A stretch of DNA of 64,000 bases from Paragordius varius. Taxonomy: Eukaryota > Nematomorpha. The translations under genes were made by a program, and so were the position numbers. Below the pieces are notes generated by a model. It was not told the DNA's origin. It ran no database searches and saw nothing but the letters and a program-made list of their open reading frames with translations. Location: NCBI GenBank assembly GCA_964247055.1, contig OZ176054.1, positions 2,542,001 to 2,606,000 of the forward strand. Direction: 5' to 3'. The stretch's first letter is position 1; each line of letters opens with the position of its first letter. Shown here piece by piece: positions 50,001 through 62,600 of this stretch.

Positions 50001-51940
50001 TTGTTTTGATTTGTTTTTCAACTATATAATAGATTTATATTTTTTGTTAACCTTGCTGTTATTACAGTTAGTTTAATAAATGATTATTACGAAAATAAAT
50101 GAATATCCAAAAGCAAAAATGATTATCACATGTTGAAATATACTATTTACAATTCAAATTCCTTGAACAATTCAAATTCATCCTAAAAATATATTATGTG
50201 TTTTCGGGCTAATATAACCCATTATTAAGATGAAATGGCTAAGTTTATTATTTTTCAGTATTATTTTAATTACAAACAAAATTTTAATTTTTTAAAAATA
50301 TAGGTAATATTTATCTTAAAAAGCACATAATTTTTTTTAGAGTGAATTTAAATTGTTCGAGGGGGAATTTGTAGTGTAAATGGTATATGTTAATGTAAGG
50401 GTCGTATATGGTGTATTTATTATATATTTTTTTAACCATGTACTAATCATTTTTTTTCTTTTAGATATTCATTTGTTTTTTCGTGATAATCATTCGTTAA
50501 TATTACTATATCTTTTTTGTTATGTGTTTAAATATCTGATATAATATTTCAGTTAAAGGATTACATCACATAGATATATAGATTTAAAATGTCAGCTAGA
50601 TTAGAAATTTGGAATTAAGTCTTATTTTGACTTTAATTTGGATATTTGGTAATTTATATATTATGCAGTTTTGATTTTACATTTCACTCATGTAATGAAT
50701 AATCATATAGGAATTATGTAAAAGTTGTAGGTTTTTGATTGAAATCATAAGACATGGTCGTCCTGGATTACCTGCACATCTAAGAATGAATGAATTGTGT
50801 TTTTATATTTAACAGTGAAATGTTAATTAAAAGGATTAGAGCTTATATTAATTAAAAATGGTTATACGTATTCACATAGTAAACATATTATCTATCCACT
50901 TAACGGATATAAAATTTAAGTTGTAATTTTCAATGCTTAATTTGTTACTTTTGATAAAGGTTAATTATCTCATAGGCTAGTTCCAATTCAATTATTACAT
51001 AAAAATTAATAATATATTTCAAATTTTTAGATATGATAGTTCCGATTCAGAAATGCCATCACTCCCCAAAAAATCTAAAAAGAAACGGGAAAATGACCAA
51101 TTTGAAACTTTACATACTACACATAAATCAAATGATGATAAAATGCCTCATCATGATGAGCAACACCACCATCGTAAAAAGCGCTCCTACGAATCCGTTC
51201 AAAAATCACCCGACGATAAACCCGTTAACGTTAAAAAGAATAAAAAGGAACATAGCCCTAATGATGCATATAGATTATCTCCGAAACAAGATTATCAAAT
51301 GAATAATTCTAAAAAACGTACTTATGAATCAGATCAAAGAACGCAGCCGCCAGAAAAAGATGTTTGTCCTAAAAAGCAGCATAAAAGGAAGCATAGTACC
51401 AAAGGACATCGAGTATCATCAAAAAAAGATTATGAAATGGAGAATTATAAAAAGCAATCATCTTCCGAATCAGTCGAAAAAATCCATGTTAAAAAACATA
51501 AAAAGAAACGCAGCCCAGATCATCGAATATCATCGAAAAAGGACTCTGTTGATGACATTGAGAATTATGAAAAGCGTTTTTACGAATCATCCCAAAAGAT
51601 ACTTGAATTAGCTGTGAGTAAAAAACAACAGAAAAGGGAACTTCCTAGTCCTCACCATCATCATAATCATCGATTATCACCCAAAAAAGATTATAAAATG
51701 GATATGCAGAAAAAGCGTTCTGAAACAGATGTCAATCCTAAAAAACATCATAAACGGGAACACAACAGCTCTTACAACCAAAAAAATGATGGGAATAAAG
51801 AAACTTATAAAACGAAACATTCCACCCAAAAATCGGAACCGACAACCACCAAACCTGTAGAAAAACATAAAAAACGTCGAAAAAGGTCACCATCCTCCCC
51901 CTCATCTACCTCTTCATCAGCTTCGACGTCTGATTATTAA
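47041..51940 (+). CDS. SRRM2: cwf21-domain splicing factor (SRRM2/Cwc21 homologue)
   Basis: Six exons: 47041-47147, 47174-47302, 47363-47497, 49042-49289, 49925-49973 and 51031-51940. The total is 1578 bases, 525 aa and a stop, with every junction in phase. The N-terminus [20 protein letters not shown] is the nearly invariant start of SRRM2/Cwc21. The cwf21 helices follow ([37 protein letters not shown]), then [20 protein letters not shown]. The family binds PRP8/Snu114 in the activated spliceosome near the 5' exon. From about residue 240 the tail is Lys/His/Ser-rich rather than the Arg-Ser repeats of the vertebrate protein, and has a loose repeat of 40-50 residues. It ends in a Ser-rich stretch ([17 protein letters not shown]). 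A Tc1-like transposon begins just beyond the exon 3 donor. Confidence 0.92.
47522..48634 (+). mobile_element. Tc1-like transposon with long inverted ends
   Basis: The left end CAGTCATGTCTATATAGAAT (47522) is repeated in inverse at the right, ending ATATAGACATGACTG (48634). Both are flanked by TA. The inverted arms continue for about 210 bases each (to about 47735 and from about 48425) and are nearly identical, except near their inner ends. A CAGT terminus and TA target are usual for the Tc1/IS630 group. The centre contains the C-terminal part of a DDE transposase. It sits in intron 3 of the cwf21 gene, only 24 bases past the donor site. Confidence 0.82.
47962..48206 (+). pseudogene. C-terminal fragment of a Tc1/IS630-type DDE transposase
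   Basis: About 80 open codons contain [19 protein letters not shown] followed by [20 protein letters not shown]. These are the second catalytic Asp and the third catalytic Glu of the DDE_3 fold, with 30 residues between them rather than the 34 typical of Tc1. The N-terminal DNA-binding region and first Asp are missing, so the element is non-autonomous. A stop follows at 48204-48206. Confidence 0.78.
50139..50388. repeat. Family F2 (short form) in the last cwf21 intron
   Basis: Left arm TACTATTTACAATTCAAATT with CCTTGAACAATTCAAATTC; right arm the inverse, GAATTTAAATTGTTCGAGGG then GTGTAAATGGTATA. About 250 bp, non-coding, matching 1533-1790. Confidence 0.65.
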
Positions 51941-53767
51941 ATTATGTTGTTTTGATTCATTGCACACATGGTTTTGCAGAAATTTATAAACTATTATTTA
52001 GATTTATGGTATATATATGAATATATAAATATATATGAAGTTATCATTTACTGTTGTCATACTTGGTGGTTAGCCTTTGTTGGCCTTCTATGATTAAAGT
52101 GTTTTGCAACTTGGCCAAAGATTTCATAATGCTAAATATCAAATTTGTATATAAGAGTACATTTTGGGGATTTTAAGTTAGCACTTAATTACCGTCCGAA
52201 GAAGCTTTCTAGCCCAGAGCCATTTTTAATTTAAATTTTTTTAAAAATGGGACAAATTTAAAATAGGCATTCTATGGCCCTGGCACATAAAATAAAAAAT
52301 GTTATATAACTGCCGCATAAACAATGTTTGGTGCCTGTTGTTAGCGATTTTAGCTGCGAAAAGAGATAGGGATTCCTACAAATTACATTTTTTACTTTTT
52401 TTATATTTGGCCGAAAAGGCATATGCACGTATAAAATTGGTACAACATGAATAATAGTTTAGTTTGTTATAAATAATGTAACGAAATGTTTAAAATTACC
52501 CAAATTCCTATATAAAATTAAGATATGTACTAATTTACGAATATAAAATTGGATAATATGGCTAATAATAATGAATAGGGTGAAGAATAAAACAATCTAA
52601 ACGATAATCATGTAAAAAATTAAGCTTTCATAAGGACAAATTGTGTGCTGAATGATATGTGTTAAAATAGGATTTAATTAGATGATTAAATAACAATATC
52701 CACTATAAATCATATGATAATATTCCCTTTTATTGGCAATGTAGGTAACTACTGTATTAATTAATGTTTCCTGGTGGTTATTCGCTTGCAGAAATAATAT
52801 TTTGAGTCTTTAAGCGTATAAGATCTTATCTTTCGTAGATTTAAATTAGGGTTCTTAATATATCAATCTTTAATTCTAATAAATTTGGACCATAATATAT
52901 TGCCATCAGTAGGTTAATCTCAAAAAAAGTCTGTACCAAGTTAGTTCCTGTCTATCAATAACGTTTGATCGGTGTGCGACCGATATGGCAAAAATATATA
53001 AATGGGATTGGTTATCTTAGTGAGCGTTGATAATTTTAAGGTTAGTTTAGACAGTTTCCAATTTAATGTTGGCAAGTTTTACAGTTTAACTTTAAGACGT
53101 GTCCAGGACAAAACTCTACATGATTACTGTTGAAAAATCACACGTTATTGCCATTTGTGATATTTTTTGTCAGGGATACGTATTCCGGATTGATGCAACG
53201 CCATCCCACACTCTCAACTCCCTTTTATCTTAATTGAAGGCCCATTGATGAGTCAGAAGACTTTGGGAAACGTGTGCCCTGGATGATTTGCGCATAATGT
53301 ATCTTTAAAAAACTTTGAATGGTTTTGAGTGCTCAAAACTTATGCCTCTTGCATTCCTTTAAATTGACCCCCTACATTTTGAGTTTTAGTAGTGCGTGCG
53401 TAATTAATTCGTTGCCTGATTGCATCTTCCACCTTCTCTTTTTTATGTATTCTAACAGACGATATTGTCCCAATAAGGGGAAATAATTTGCAAGGTTAGG
53501 ACTCTTCGATTTTTCCTCATAGTGTCGTGAGTGTTTCGTAGATGGCACACTTTTCAGCTGCCTCTTATATTTGACATCATGCATGTCCTTGTTATACTCA
53601 ACCTTTTGTCATCATATTTTTGAGATGTTAGATGTCCGCTATCAATGGTAATTCCCTCCCATTCGTTCGTTATAAAGTTATTTTTGCAAAGGCAATCATA
53701 CATGTATCCGCTTAAAAAAATTGGTTTTTAAACCCGATAAAAATATTTTATAACAGAATCTGTAATT
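51941..53767. other. Intergenic spacer with a GC-richer coding-like block
   Basis: This separates the convergent cwf21 and CatSper genes. Most is AT-rich and unremarkable. From about 52960 to 53660 the base composition becomes richer in G and C, and a minus-strand frame at 53372-53584 (containing SPNLANYFPLLGQYRLLEY) is open for 70 codons. I do not recognise it and it lacks clear splice sites. It may be a remnant of a mobile element or of an old gene. Confidence 0.35.
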
Positions 53768-56700
53768 TTAGATAAAATACTTTTGAGTAGGAATATCTTG
53801 GTGTTCCAATGCCTTAATCATTGTATCCATCCATAATAAATTAGTACACATATCGTGACTTACTATCATTTGATCGTGTTTAAGTTGTTTAAATATAGGT
53901 TGGATCTTTTCATGAAAATTTTGTCCAAATTTTTCTGCATTCTATGATAAATATTATATGTGATAAACTTGTATTTCGTTTGAAGTCATAGAATTTTTGT
54001 GCTTTGATAAAAGTTTGCGTTTTCGTTCCTCTTTTATTCTTTGACTGTCTAATTCCTGTTGCTCCTATTTTAATTTACATATACAGTAAAAATTGAAATT
54101 ATACGGACAAAATGTGAAAATATAAATACAAATATTTTTTTCCAAAATACAACCATATTTTTAATCTTGATTTTTTTAATTATAACTCATTGTTTTAAAC
54201 TACAAAGTTTATAGATTGCTAATTGGCAGAACAATCAATTATGTATTTTACCATTGTAATTAAAGGTTTTCACACGATAAATAAAGGTTTAAAAAAGTGT
54301 GGTTATCTTTTGAAAAAAATTGTTATTTACATTTTGTCCGTATAATTTCAATTTTTACTGTATCTTTTTAACGAACCAATATTTTGTTGATAATTAAAAT
54401 TAACAAAAAATGGTTGATATTATTAATAAAACCATAATTTTGTAAACTTTAATTTGATTAATATACTTATTTATAATAAAGGTTTCGATAAAACTAATTG
54501 ATATGTAAATTTTTAACATACTCAATTTTATTAACCATCATTCCGTGATATAATGTTTGAACGAAAATTAAACTGAAAATTAAATTTTAATTTAAACTGA
54601 AAATACTCTTGATAAGCACAAAACTAGTCTGCCATTATTATTGAATAAGTTTCATTGATATAACTTTGTAATTACAGTATTTTTGTTAATATTATTTTAC
54701 GGTTTTAAAGATTGTTATAAATACAATTCTCTAATCCTATAAGTTAAATCAAGAATTAATTAAATCTTTATAGTTTGTTTTTATAAATTTTCATAGAACC
54801 TGAACCATTAAAATTATTTGAGTAGAACCAAAAACAGCTTAATTTTAAAAATATGCGATAAATTTCTGTACTCGGTGAGCGGTCAAAGCATTATTAATGT
54901 TCATCACTATAACGCCCGTAAATATATTCATCAGCACGAAATTTCCAATGACGACAGCTACGATAGAAAATGGGCGGCTATACCTTGAGCTAGTCCTATC
55001 TAATTCATCCTGGATGTCTGACCAACCTTCAGCCTGTTAATTAATTACAAATCATTCTTTATTCATTAAAAAATTTTTGGTTATCGGTAAAGAATAGTCG
55101 ATATTATAAAATCGAACCATCTAAAATATTAGCAATCACCTTATATCGGTAAACAAATACCGTTATCATAAAATCGAGGGATCCAAAAATTTAAGAAATC
55201 AGATTTTTTTAAATAAATTAATTATTTACAGTAAAAATTGAAATTATACGGACAAAACGTAAAAATATAAAGACAATATTTTTTTTCAAAAGATACCATA
55301 CTTTTTAAAACCTTAATTTATCCTAAAAAATCATTTACTTTCAATTGTAAAATAAATAATTGCTTGCTTTACCAATTTACATATCTATTTCGTACTTTGC
55401 AGTTCAAAACAATGTTGTATTTAAAAAAACTAAGGTTTAAAAGTATGGTTGTATTTGAAAAAAGAACGTTTGTCGTTATATTTTTACATTTTGTCCGTAT
55501 AATTTCAATTTTTACTGTAAATAAGGTTAAAAATTTGTTCTAGGGATTTTTGATGATGATTCTTATATGCCATAAAATATAATATGATTTATTATTTAAT
55601 ATTTTGAGATGGTGATATAATTGAAATAAGAATTAAGAAATAATCCATAGAAGTAAAATAGTTTGGCATACTATAACAAACGACGGATCTCAACATTAAA
55701 TTAAAAGGCTAGTTGAGAATCACAATGAAAAGGAATAAGTAGTAATTAGTAGATGTAGAGAACTTTTGATAAAGTCTTTGTGGCAAAAATGTGTTAAATG
55801 GTTTATGAAAAAGCCATTGCACATCTATCTCCTTTAAAATTATAACCAAACATAGATTAGATGTTTTTGCAATAAAAAGCTCTTACGAAGGTTCATCACT
55901 TACGCTATTTCATAAGGTGGCAAAAATTGTTGACTGAAAGTTAGGTTGGTGTTTATGCATACAGACGGAATAATTATTATATTCGATTAGCTAGTTTAGC
56001 TAAAATAAATTGCATATGATAATGAATAAATAAGATTTATAAACTAAAGTAAAAATGGATGGCTCAAATCAGAAATTTCAGCAGTTGGATCGCTAATATT
56101 GGGGGGTAATATGGTTACTGATATAAATTCCGTGGAGGTAATTAATTGAATTAGTAAAATTAAACTTATTGTGTGACAGAAATATCTTATCTCAGATCTG
56201 CTTATCACAATATTTATTTCACAGAAGGCTACATCAAGGAATTCGAATTAAGCTTTAATTTTACAGAAACAAAAAAAGAATGATGTGTGGTATCACACAC
56301 GAAAGAACAAAGCCGAATGGATATTTGTGAAGACCGGGATGTTTTAACGGACAATGGACGTCCCCTCATAAGGATCCCGATTGTCGGAACATATACATGG
56401 GTCATTATCCGGATCATGAACCTTTTTAAAAAATATATTAAAATATTTTTTGTATTAAAATTTTATTAATTTTAACTATTACAGATATTTGAAAAAATTT
56501 TAACGATAAAATAAATTATTTTTTATTTATTTTTGACACATTAGGAGATTGCGTAAGGACTTTATAAAAAATGCAGCCTATCATGTGAACTCCAAAACCG
56601 GTTAAATTTATTTTGTAAAGTAAATGATTAAAATCTATTTGAAATAAAGGGCTTATTTCCCATATTTTTCTTATGCGGAAAAACAGTGACTGTTGATAAT

Positions 56701-57493
56701 ATTATACAGTTTTTTTGCCATAAACCCTATAAAATAATTGTTGATTTGCGAATGATTAGCAAACTGAGTAAAGGTAAACAGTGTCGCTTCAAGAGTCATT
56801 GATTGAAAAAGTCCAACGTAAAAATCAAATTAATTACTGTTTAATTTTCTAACAAAATATTAGGCAAATATGGCATCATCCACATACCGTTAAATAAGTC
56901 ATCGTAGCAAGAATCGATTCCCACAAGTTTCGCCAATGACCTTCGTGATTGTTCACATGTCCAAAAAGGTAATGGCCCATAATTGCGAAAATGAAGGTGA
57001 ATAAAAATATTATTATTAAAACGTAGACAATGTATTGGGATAGGGTGTTTAACAAGGCCTTCATTAAGATACTCAACTCATCTATACAAGTTATAAGTCT
57101 AAGGGTGCGTAATGTTTTAACGCATCTTATTATAGCTTGAATGTTTTTAATTGCTGTCACTTGTCGTAAATTGGTCCAGGATCGTACAAGGTATATCATT
57201 ATAAAAAGAGTGTTCTGTATGGTAAAGGCCAATAAAACTAAAAAATCAACGATATTATAAATACTGTGCCAATATTGAGTTTGCAACACATATATTTTTA
57301 GCCCGAATTCCAGAATGTATAAAACATAGAAACATACATTGGCTATTATGAAATATAATTTATAGGGCTCTCGATATTTTATATCAGATTCAAAACTAAG
57401 GATCACAGCATTAACTAAAATAAAAAATATAATAAAATTATTAAAGTGTGGAGAGTTAATAATTTCTTCACATGTTTTTCTATAATTAGTCAT
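53768..57493 (-). CDS. CatSper3/4-like sperm calcium channel subunit
   Basis: Four exons: 56888-57493, 54872-55033, 53969-54064 and 53768-53941. They keep phase and give 345 aa (human CATSPER3 is 398). Exon 1 holds S1 to S5 of one ion-transport repeat: FIIFFILVNAVILSF (S1), IVDFLVLLAFTIQN (S3), a voltage sensor with spaced Arg/Lys (IRCVKTLRTLRLI), then S5 and the start of the pore. The pore is completed across the splice as YLT-AEGWSDIQ, and S6 is VVIGNFVLMNIFTGVIVM. The tail (EQQELDSQRIKEERKRKL and beyond) looks coiled-coil. In the family four such subunits form the flagellar calcium channel. GW-S/T-D-x-Q after the filter resembles CATSPER3. The filter reads T-A-E-G-W, with Glu in place of the usual Asp. 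An extra 5' exon is possible; the ATG at 57493 is assumed. Confidence 0.85.
54084..54360. repeat. Tc1-type MITE, family F1 (copy 1)
   Basis: A 277-bp element. The left end CAGTAAAAATTGAAATTATA (54084) continues ACGGACAAAATG, and the right end is its inverse, ending TTTTTACTG (54360). TA flanks both sides. It has no coding sequence. It lies in the second CatSper intron, with the left end 20 bases upstream (in transcription sense) of the acceptor-proximal exon boundary at 54064. Confidence 0.88.
55229..55517. repeat. Tc1-type MITE, family F1 (copy 2)
   Basis: A 289-bp element with the same CAGTAAAAATTGAAATTATA ends and TA flanks, in the first CatSper intron. The terminal 35 or so bases are nearly identical to copy 1, while the centre is more diverged. 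Confidence 0.88.
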
Positions 57494-57910
57494 ATAAAAT
57501 GGATTTTATAATTAAGATATGTATTAAGTTAACAATCGTTATTTGGCATCAATAAAATTTGTTTTTTATCTTTTTATAATTTAACAGTTTATTTTTTTGA
57601 CCGATCTGAACAAATCATGGATTATTTAAAAGTCGAAGAGACTTTCTTAGATTATTTAATTTTAATTTTAGCGACTACTTTTTTGGGTTAGTTTATTACA
57701 CCAGACCTAAATTTATAAATTAATTACTGTTTTAAATGTTTTAGTTAAGATTTGATCATAAATTTTTTCCGTCTTTTAACTTCTAGTGTTCATAATTAAG
57801 ATAGCTCAAAACAGGGCTAAAATACACCTCTTATTTTTTCACACTAAATATCCATAATTTTCTGTTAATTTTTTTTTAAAAGCTTTAAAAATTATAGATT
57901 TTCACTTTTA

Positions 57911-57947
<37 letters not shown>

Positions 57948-59624
57948 CCTCTTGTATTAGCCATCAAAAAAATCGGAGATAAAAAAATTGCGGCGAAAAA
58001 ATGTTGAAATGCGTATTTTTTACAATTTACATTATTTAATAATTTCTTTTAATAACATGCGCTTAAAAAGCTAACGAAAGCACATGGCCCAATACCCTCT
58101 TTTAAGGTATTGAATTTTTAATCGCTCTGGGTATAAAACTACCGCAAAAGGTAATGAAGTGTTAATTGGATACTTGATTTTTTGAAATATCGATTTTAAT
58201 TTTATTTTTGTTGAGTCCATTTTGTATTTAATTTACTGTCACCCCAACTAAATTAATACTGTACAAAAACAATTGGTACAGTGCCCTTATGTACCTCCCT
58301 CCTCTGATAAAAACATTTATAGCGCCTTAACTAGATCATGTAAAACAAAATGCATTTTTCGATCTTTTAATAGCCAAAAGTTGAGCTTCCCCTAAACTTT
58401 CTTTGTGAGCATGAGCCAATTGTTAAAATGTATCATAATGACGGTTAATTTATTAATATTTAAATAATCATAGCAATATTCGTTTTTAACTATCAAGGAA
58501 TAAGAATAAAATGAAGTATCATTAAAACAGTTAAATTAAACAACGTTTCAGGGCTGGGAGATTAAAAAATAACTTGGGAAAGGAAATGGTCTCTTTTACA
58601 GAAGCTAATATTGAAAGCGATAAAGCAATACTACTGATAAAAACGTGACCAATCAATTTTTAAATTTTGATAGTATTTTTATATTTGACAACTTCTGACT
58701 CGATTTATCCCATCTGTAACATTAATACTCCCAGTCAGTTTCTATATCTGAAAACATGCAATCGATTTATTTTCTGGCATCTACAGTTAAAAGTAAATAC
58801 TCAGTGATTCAAAAAAGCGAATTAGCCTATGTATGAAATGCAATTAATAATATTTCTTAACAAATGGCCCAGGTCCGAGAACTTCCTATTTGAATATAGT
58901 AAATCTTATTTAAAAAAATATCGCAAGTATATAATAAAACGCGGATGTGACCCAATATGCCAGCTCTATCTCAACATTTTAATTTTAGACTGACAAATGA
59001 TCAGACAATACTCAGTTCATGATCATTTTGATTAAAATATATCTTCAGTAACATTGTTGCAAAATGTCTCGAATATTTTATTAATTAGAACTTCACGATT
59101 GACTCACGTATAAAATGTATGTTTTATAAAAAAAACCCTTAAGTAGTCATGTTATAAAAATAAAGGTATGCTATGTTTATTATAATAAAAACTTGGAAAT
59201 TTTAGATATTCGAATTCTAAAATAAAGACTGCTATTTATAGAACCAATATATACCAAAAAATATACTATTATTTTCGCATTTTCATATGTCTATAACATT
59301 TATATATTTATTGTAATAATTACATATATAATTGATGTGATTTTGAACATTCCATATAACTGATAAATGGAGATTGGGTTTTAAATAAAGTAAATTTTTG
59401 ATTTAATATAGTATGTACTATATACAATATGAACAAAGCAAATTAAAATAATTGTAATATGATGATTAATGATGATTTTTTTGTCAAGAGAAGCATTTTC
59501 AAATTTATAATATAAATTAATTATGTTTATATAAGTTAAATAAAAAATAATTATCGCCATTTCGAATTAAACTTCTGCATTAGTCCGCCATAAAAGAATG
59601 TTTTCGCGAAATTTGTATATGGGT
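57494..59624. other. Spacer between CatSper and twitchin genes
   Basis: No exon was recognised. The region has an AT dinucleotide run at about 57916-57944 and a degraded F4 repeat just after it. It must contain the CatSper promoter at its left and the twitchin 3' untranslated region at its right. Confidence 0.55.
57975..58168. repeat. Degraded F4 element
   Basis: TTGCGGCGAAAAAATGTTGA, then GGCCCAATACC, then AATCGCTCTGGGTATAAAAC and AGGTAATGAAGTGTTAA, appear in the same order and spacing as the right half of 13440-13993. Confidence 0.55.
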
Positions 59625-62600
59625 TTATTGGTTGTCTGTTGCTCCATTCTAAACACATGAATTAAGATTATTAATACAACTAAAAAAACTTTAAGTTAGT
59701 TAATAATTCTTGAATATTAAGTTATGAAATAAACCTGAACAGTGCGAACCATGGATTTTATATCCATATCAAGAATATCATTTTCGGATTCGACATATAA
59801 GCCAAAAGCACAATCAACGTTTCCTGTGTCATTGCTTACGCGACAAATGTAAGCACCTTTAACCAAAAATTAAATATTTTCGACTTAATCAAATAAAACA
59901 GATAATTAATCTGAAACAAATTTTACCCGAATCTGTGGGCATTGTATTTTTGATTGTTAGGAAATATTCTTTACCGTTACTTTCGATGCTATATCGATCA
60001 CCGCTTAACACGCTTCCATCCTTTAGCCATGAAACTAAAATATCGCATATATATATGTATATACAGTATAAAAAATTTTTGAAAGAGAGATTTTCATAAC
60101 TAAACGTAATATAATTTTGTTATACCACTAGCTTCCTGATCCAATTCGATGTTAAAAAGTGCCGGTTGATTTTCTTCAACCGAATATGATTGAGGGAATG
60201 TCAAAAATTGAGGACCAATGATGGGTGCTTCGGGATCTTTATTAGTAATGATATAAATATAATAATTTACCATAAAAATCTCAATAAAAAATTAAAATTA
60301 TATGGGCAGAACGTATAAAGATGAATATTTTTTACAAAAAATAACCATAAACATTAGTTTTCCTATATAATTATTTAAAATGTAAAATATATAATAGATT
60401 GTGTTATTAATCAACTCTATTTTATACTTTGCGATTTAAAACAATTAGTTATAAAAAATCAAGCTTGAAAATGTACTGCAATCTTTTTAACTTTATATTT
60501 GCCCGTTTTGTCCGTATAATTTCAATTTTTACCATAATATACCTTATATGATTAAAATATTATCTAATAAAAATAAAAATTTAAACTAGAATCAAATTTA
60601 ACTTACCTCTCACAAAAAGTGACATATAACTCGAAGATTCTCCCAAGGGATTAAAAGCTTCACAACTTATAATGCCGCTATCTTCGGGGAAAACTTCATT
60701 TAACATTAACCGATAAATATCGCCCTCTTGTTCAAACTTAAAATAAACTCCTTCTTTAAGTTCTTTATCATCTTTGAGCCATGAGACTTCGGGTTTGGGA
60801 TTACCTATTATTTATAACAATTTATATAAATTTATGCAGTTACACACAAGTATTAAAAAAGATAAAAGTCAAAAGTATATAGGGGGAAACATTTTTTATG
60901 ATGTTTTTTCCTTAACACAATTTTGCTGTATATTTTTTTCATTGGATATATATTTTAGCACTTATCTATTCCGGGTGACATGGAAGAAACGGGTTATATA
61001 GGTTGTACTTGATTATATAATTGATTTAGTTGAAAACAGGAAAAATATTAAATATAATCATCCAATTTTATATTTTTCAACAACCAATTTTGCTTATCCT
61101 GAAATAAACAAAAAACAAAAAAGGAAAAAAAATACCGATAATACGGCATTCAATAGGTATGCGTTGTCCATCGGAGACATATCGACTTTGCAAATGCATC
61201 ACAAATTTTGGTGGGCTCTCAACAAAAACTGAGGTAGATGGTTCCTCATCTAACGTTCGTTCTTCGTTGGTGTAACCTTATAAGAAAAAAATAAAGATTT
61301 TTATTTATCTCAGTAAATTTTTAATGCAAAATAACTGAATCCCTAACTAAATTTTTGAATAAGATTAAAAAGGGGAATAATAATATTAATTAATTACTTT
61401 CAACTCGTAAATAACTTGCCGTTTCGACCAAACCTTCCGAGTTTTGGGCACGGCAAATATATAAACCCTCATCTTCAGGGAATATTTCTACTATGCCAAG
61501 AGTGCAAACGCCTTGTTTAGTTTGTATGTCAATTATTTCACAGTTATGAAGTTCCTATCATTCAGGAAAAAAATAGTTAACATCATATTTGAAGGCTTCG
61601 CAAATTTTCATTAAATTTTTTTTTTCAATCATATACCTTTCCGTCTTTGAGCCAAACTATGTCTGGGGTAGGATTTCCAGTAACTTGACAAGTAAAAAGT
61701 ACTGTCTCACCATCAGTTACAACCATATCATGTAATGGTTCAATAAAAACGGGAGCTACTTTGCCCTCAATAATTTCCGATTTATCCAAAACGGATTTTG
61801 TAGGTTTGAAATCAGAACTCTGTACGGGAAGGGATATAATTGAATCATCTAAAGCAGTTATTTTTGTGTCAGGTAATGCACGAGTTATGCTCGTTTTGGG
61901 TGGAGATCGATCTTTTATTGTGGAAAGGGAGGTATCATACCTTACATTATTTGCCTTTGTGAAAGAATTATTTAATGAAGATGTGCGGATAGAAAGGGAT
62001 GATCTTCGTTTTATCGTTTCGTAATCTGGAAAAGTATTTATATTCACTATAAATCTCTTTCTGCGAAAACCATGATTTTTTATTTAAAATTATAATTTTA
62101 AGCGAAAAATCCCTTTTAAGTTATAACCTGATAAAAAATCACAAAACGCAATTTGCCAAAACGTAAAAGTAAAAAGCGAAAAAATTAATTAAAAATAATT
62201 TATTAAGAAGCTTCTGTTAGATTTTATAAGTAACGAAAAATTTGCTGAAAATTAATTTTACCGTAATCTCTGGATGTGTGCCTGGTATATTTAGATGAAA
62301 GAGCTTCAGTACTTTGAAGCATGGGACTAACCCTGGCAGATCGACTGAAAGATGGGGTTAATGAACCAGCATATCTAAATCCTCGATCACCATCGCCTAA
62401 TGTTGCCGTTAAAAATCGAGAAAATCGACGACCTTTAAACGAACAAAAAATTTTCTATTAAATACCAATTATTTAATATTTTTAAACATTCAAAATATCG
62501 AGTTTTGACACATATTACCTTCAACGATAACATTACATATCGTTTCAGCCTCTCCCAACTGATTAACTGCTGTGCACGAATACTTTCCTGCATCATCTAA

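Noticed and set aside
51677-51868. Minus-strand frame rich in Phe and Ile
   Set aside because: It is the complement of the Lys/His-rich tail exon of the cwf21 gene.
56050-56420. Possible small plus-strand exons within CatSper intron 1 (open stretch at 56287-56469 and donor-like GAG/GTAATT near 56136)
   Set aside because: The pieces do not join in a consistent phase and have no recognisable family. They were judged chance frames.
61761-62024. Plus-strand frame of 87 codons
   Set aside because: It is the opposite strand of twitchin exon 61637-62025.
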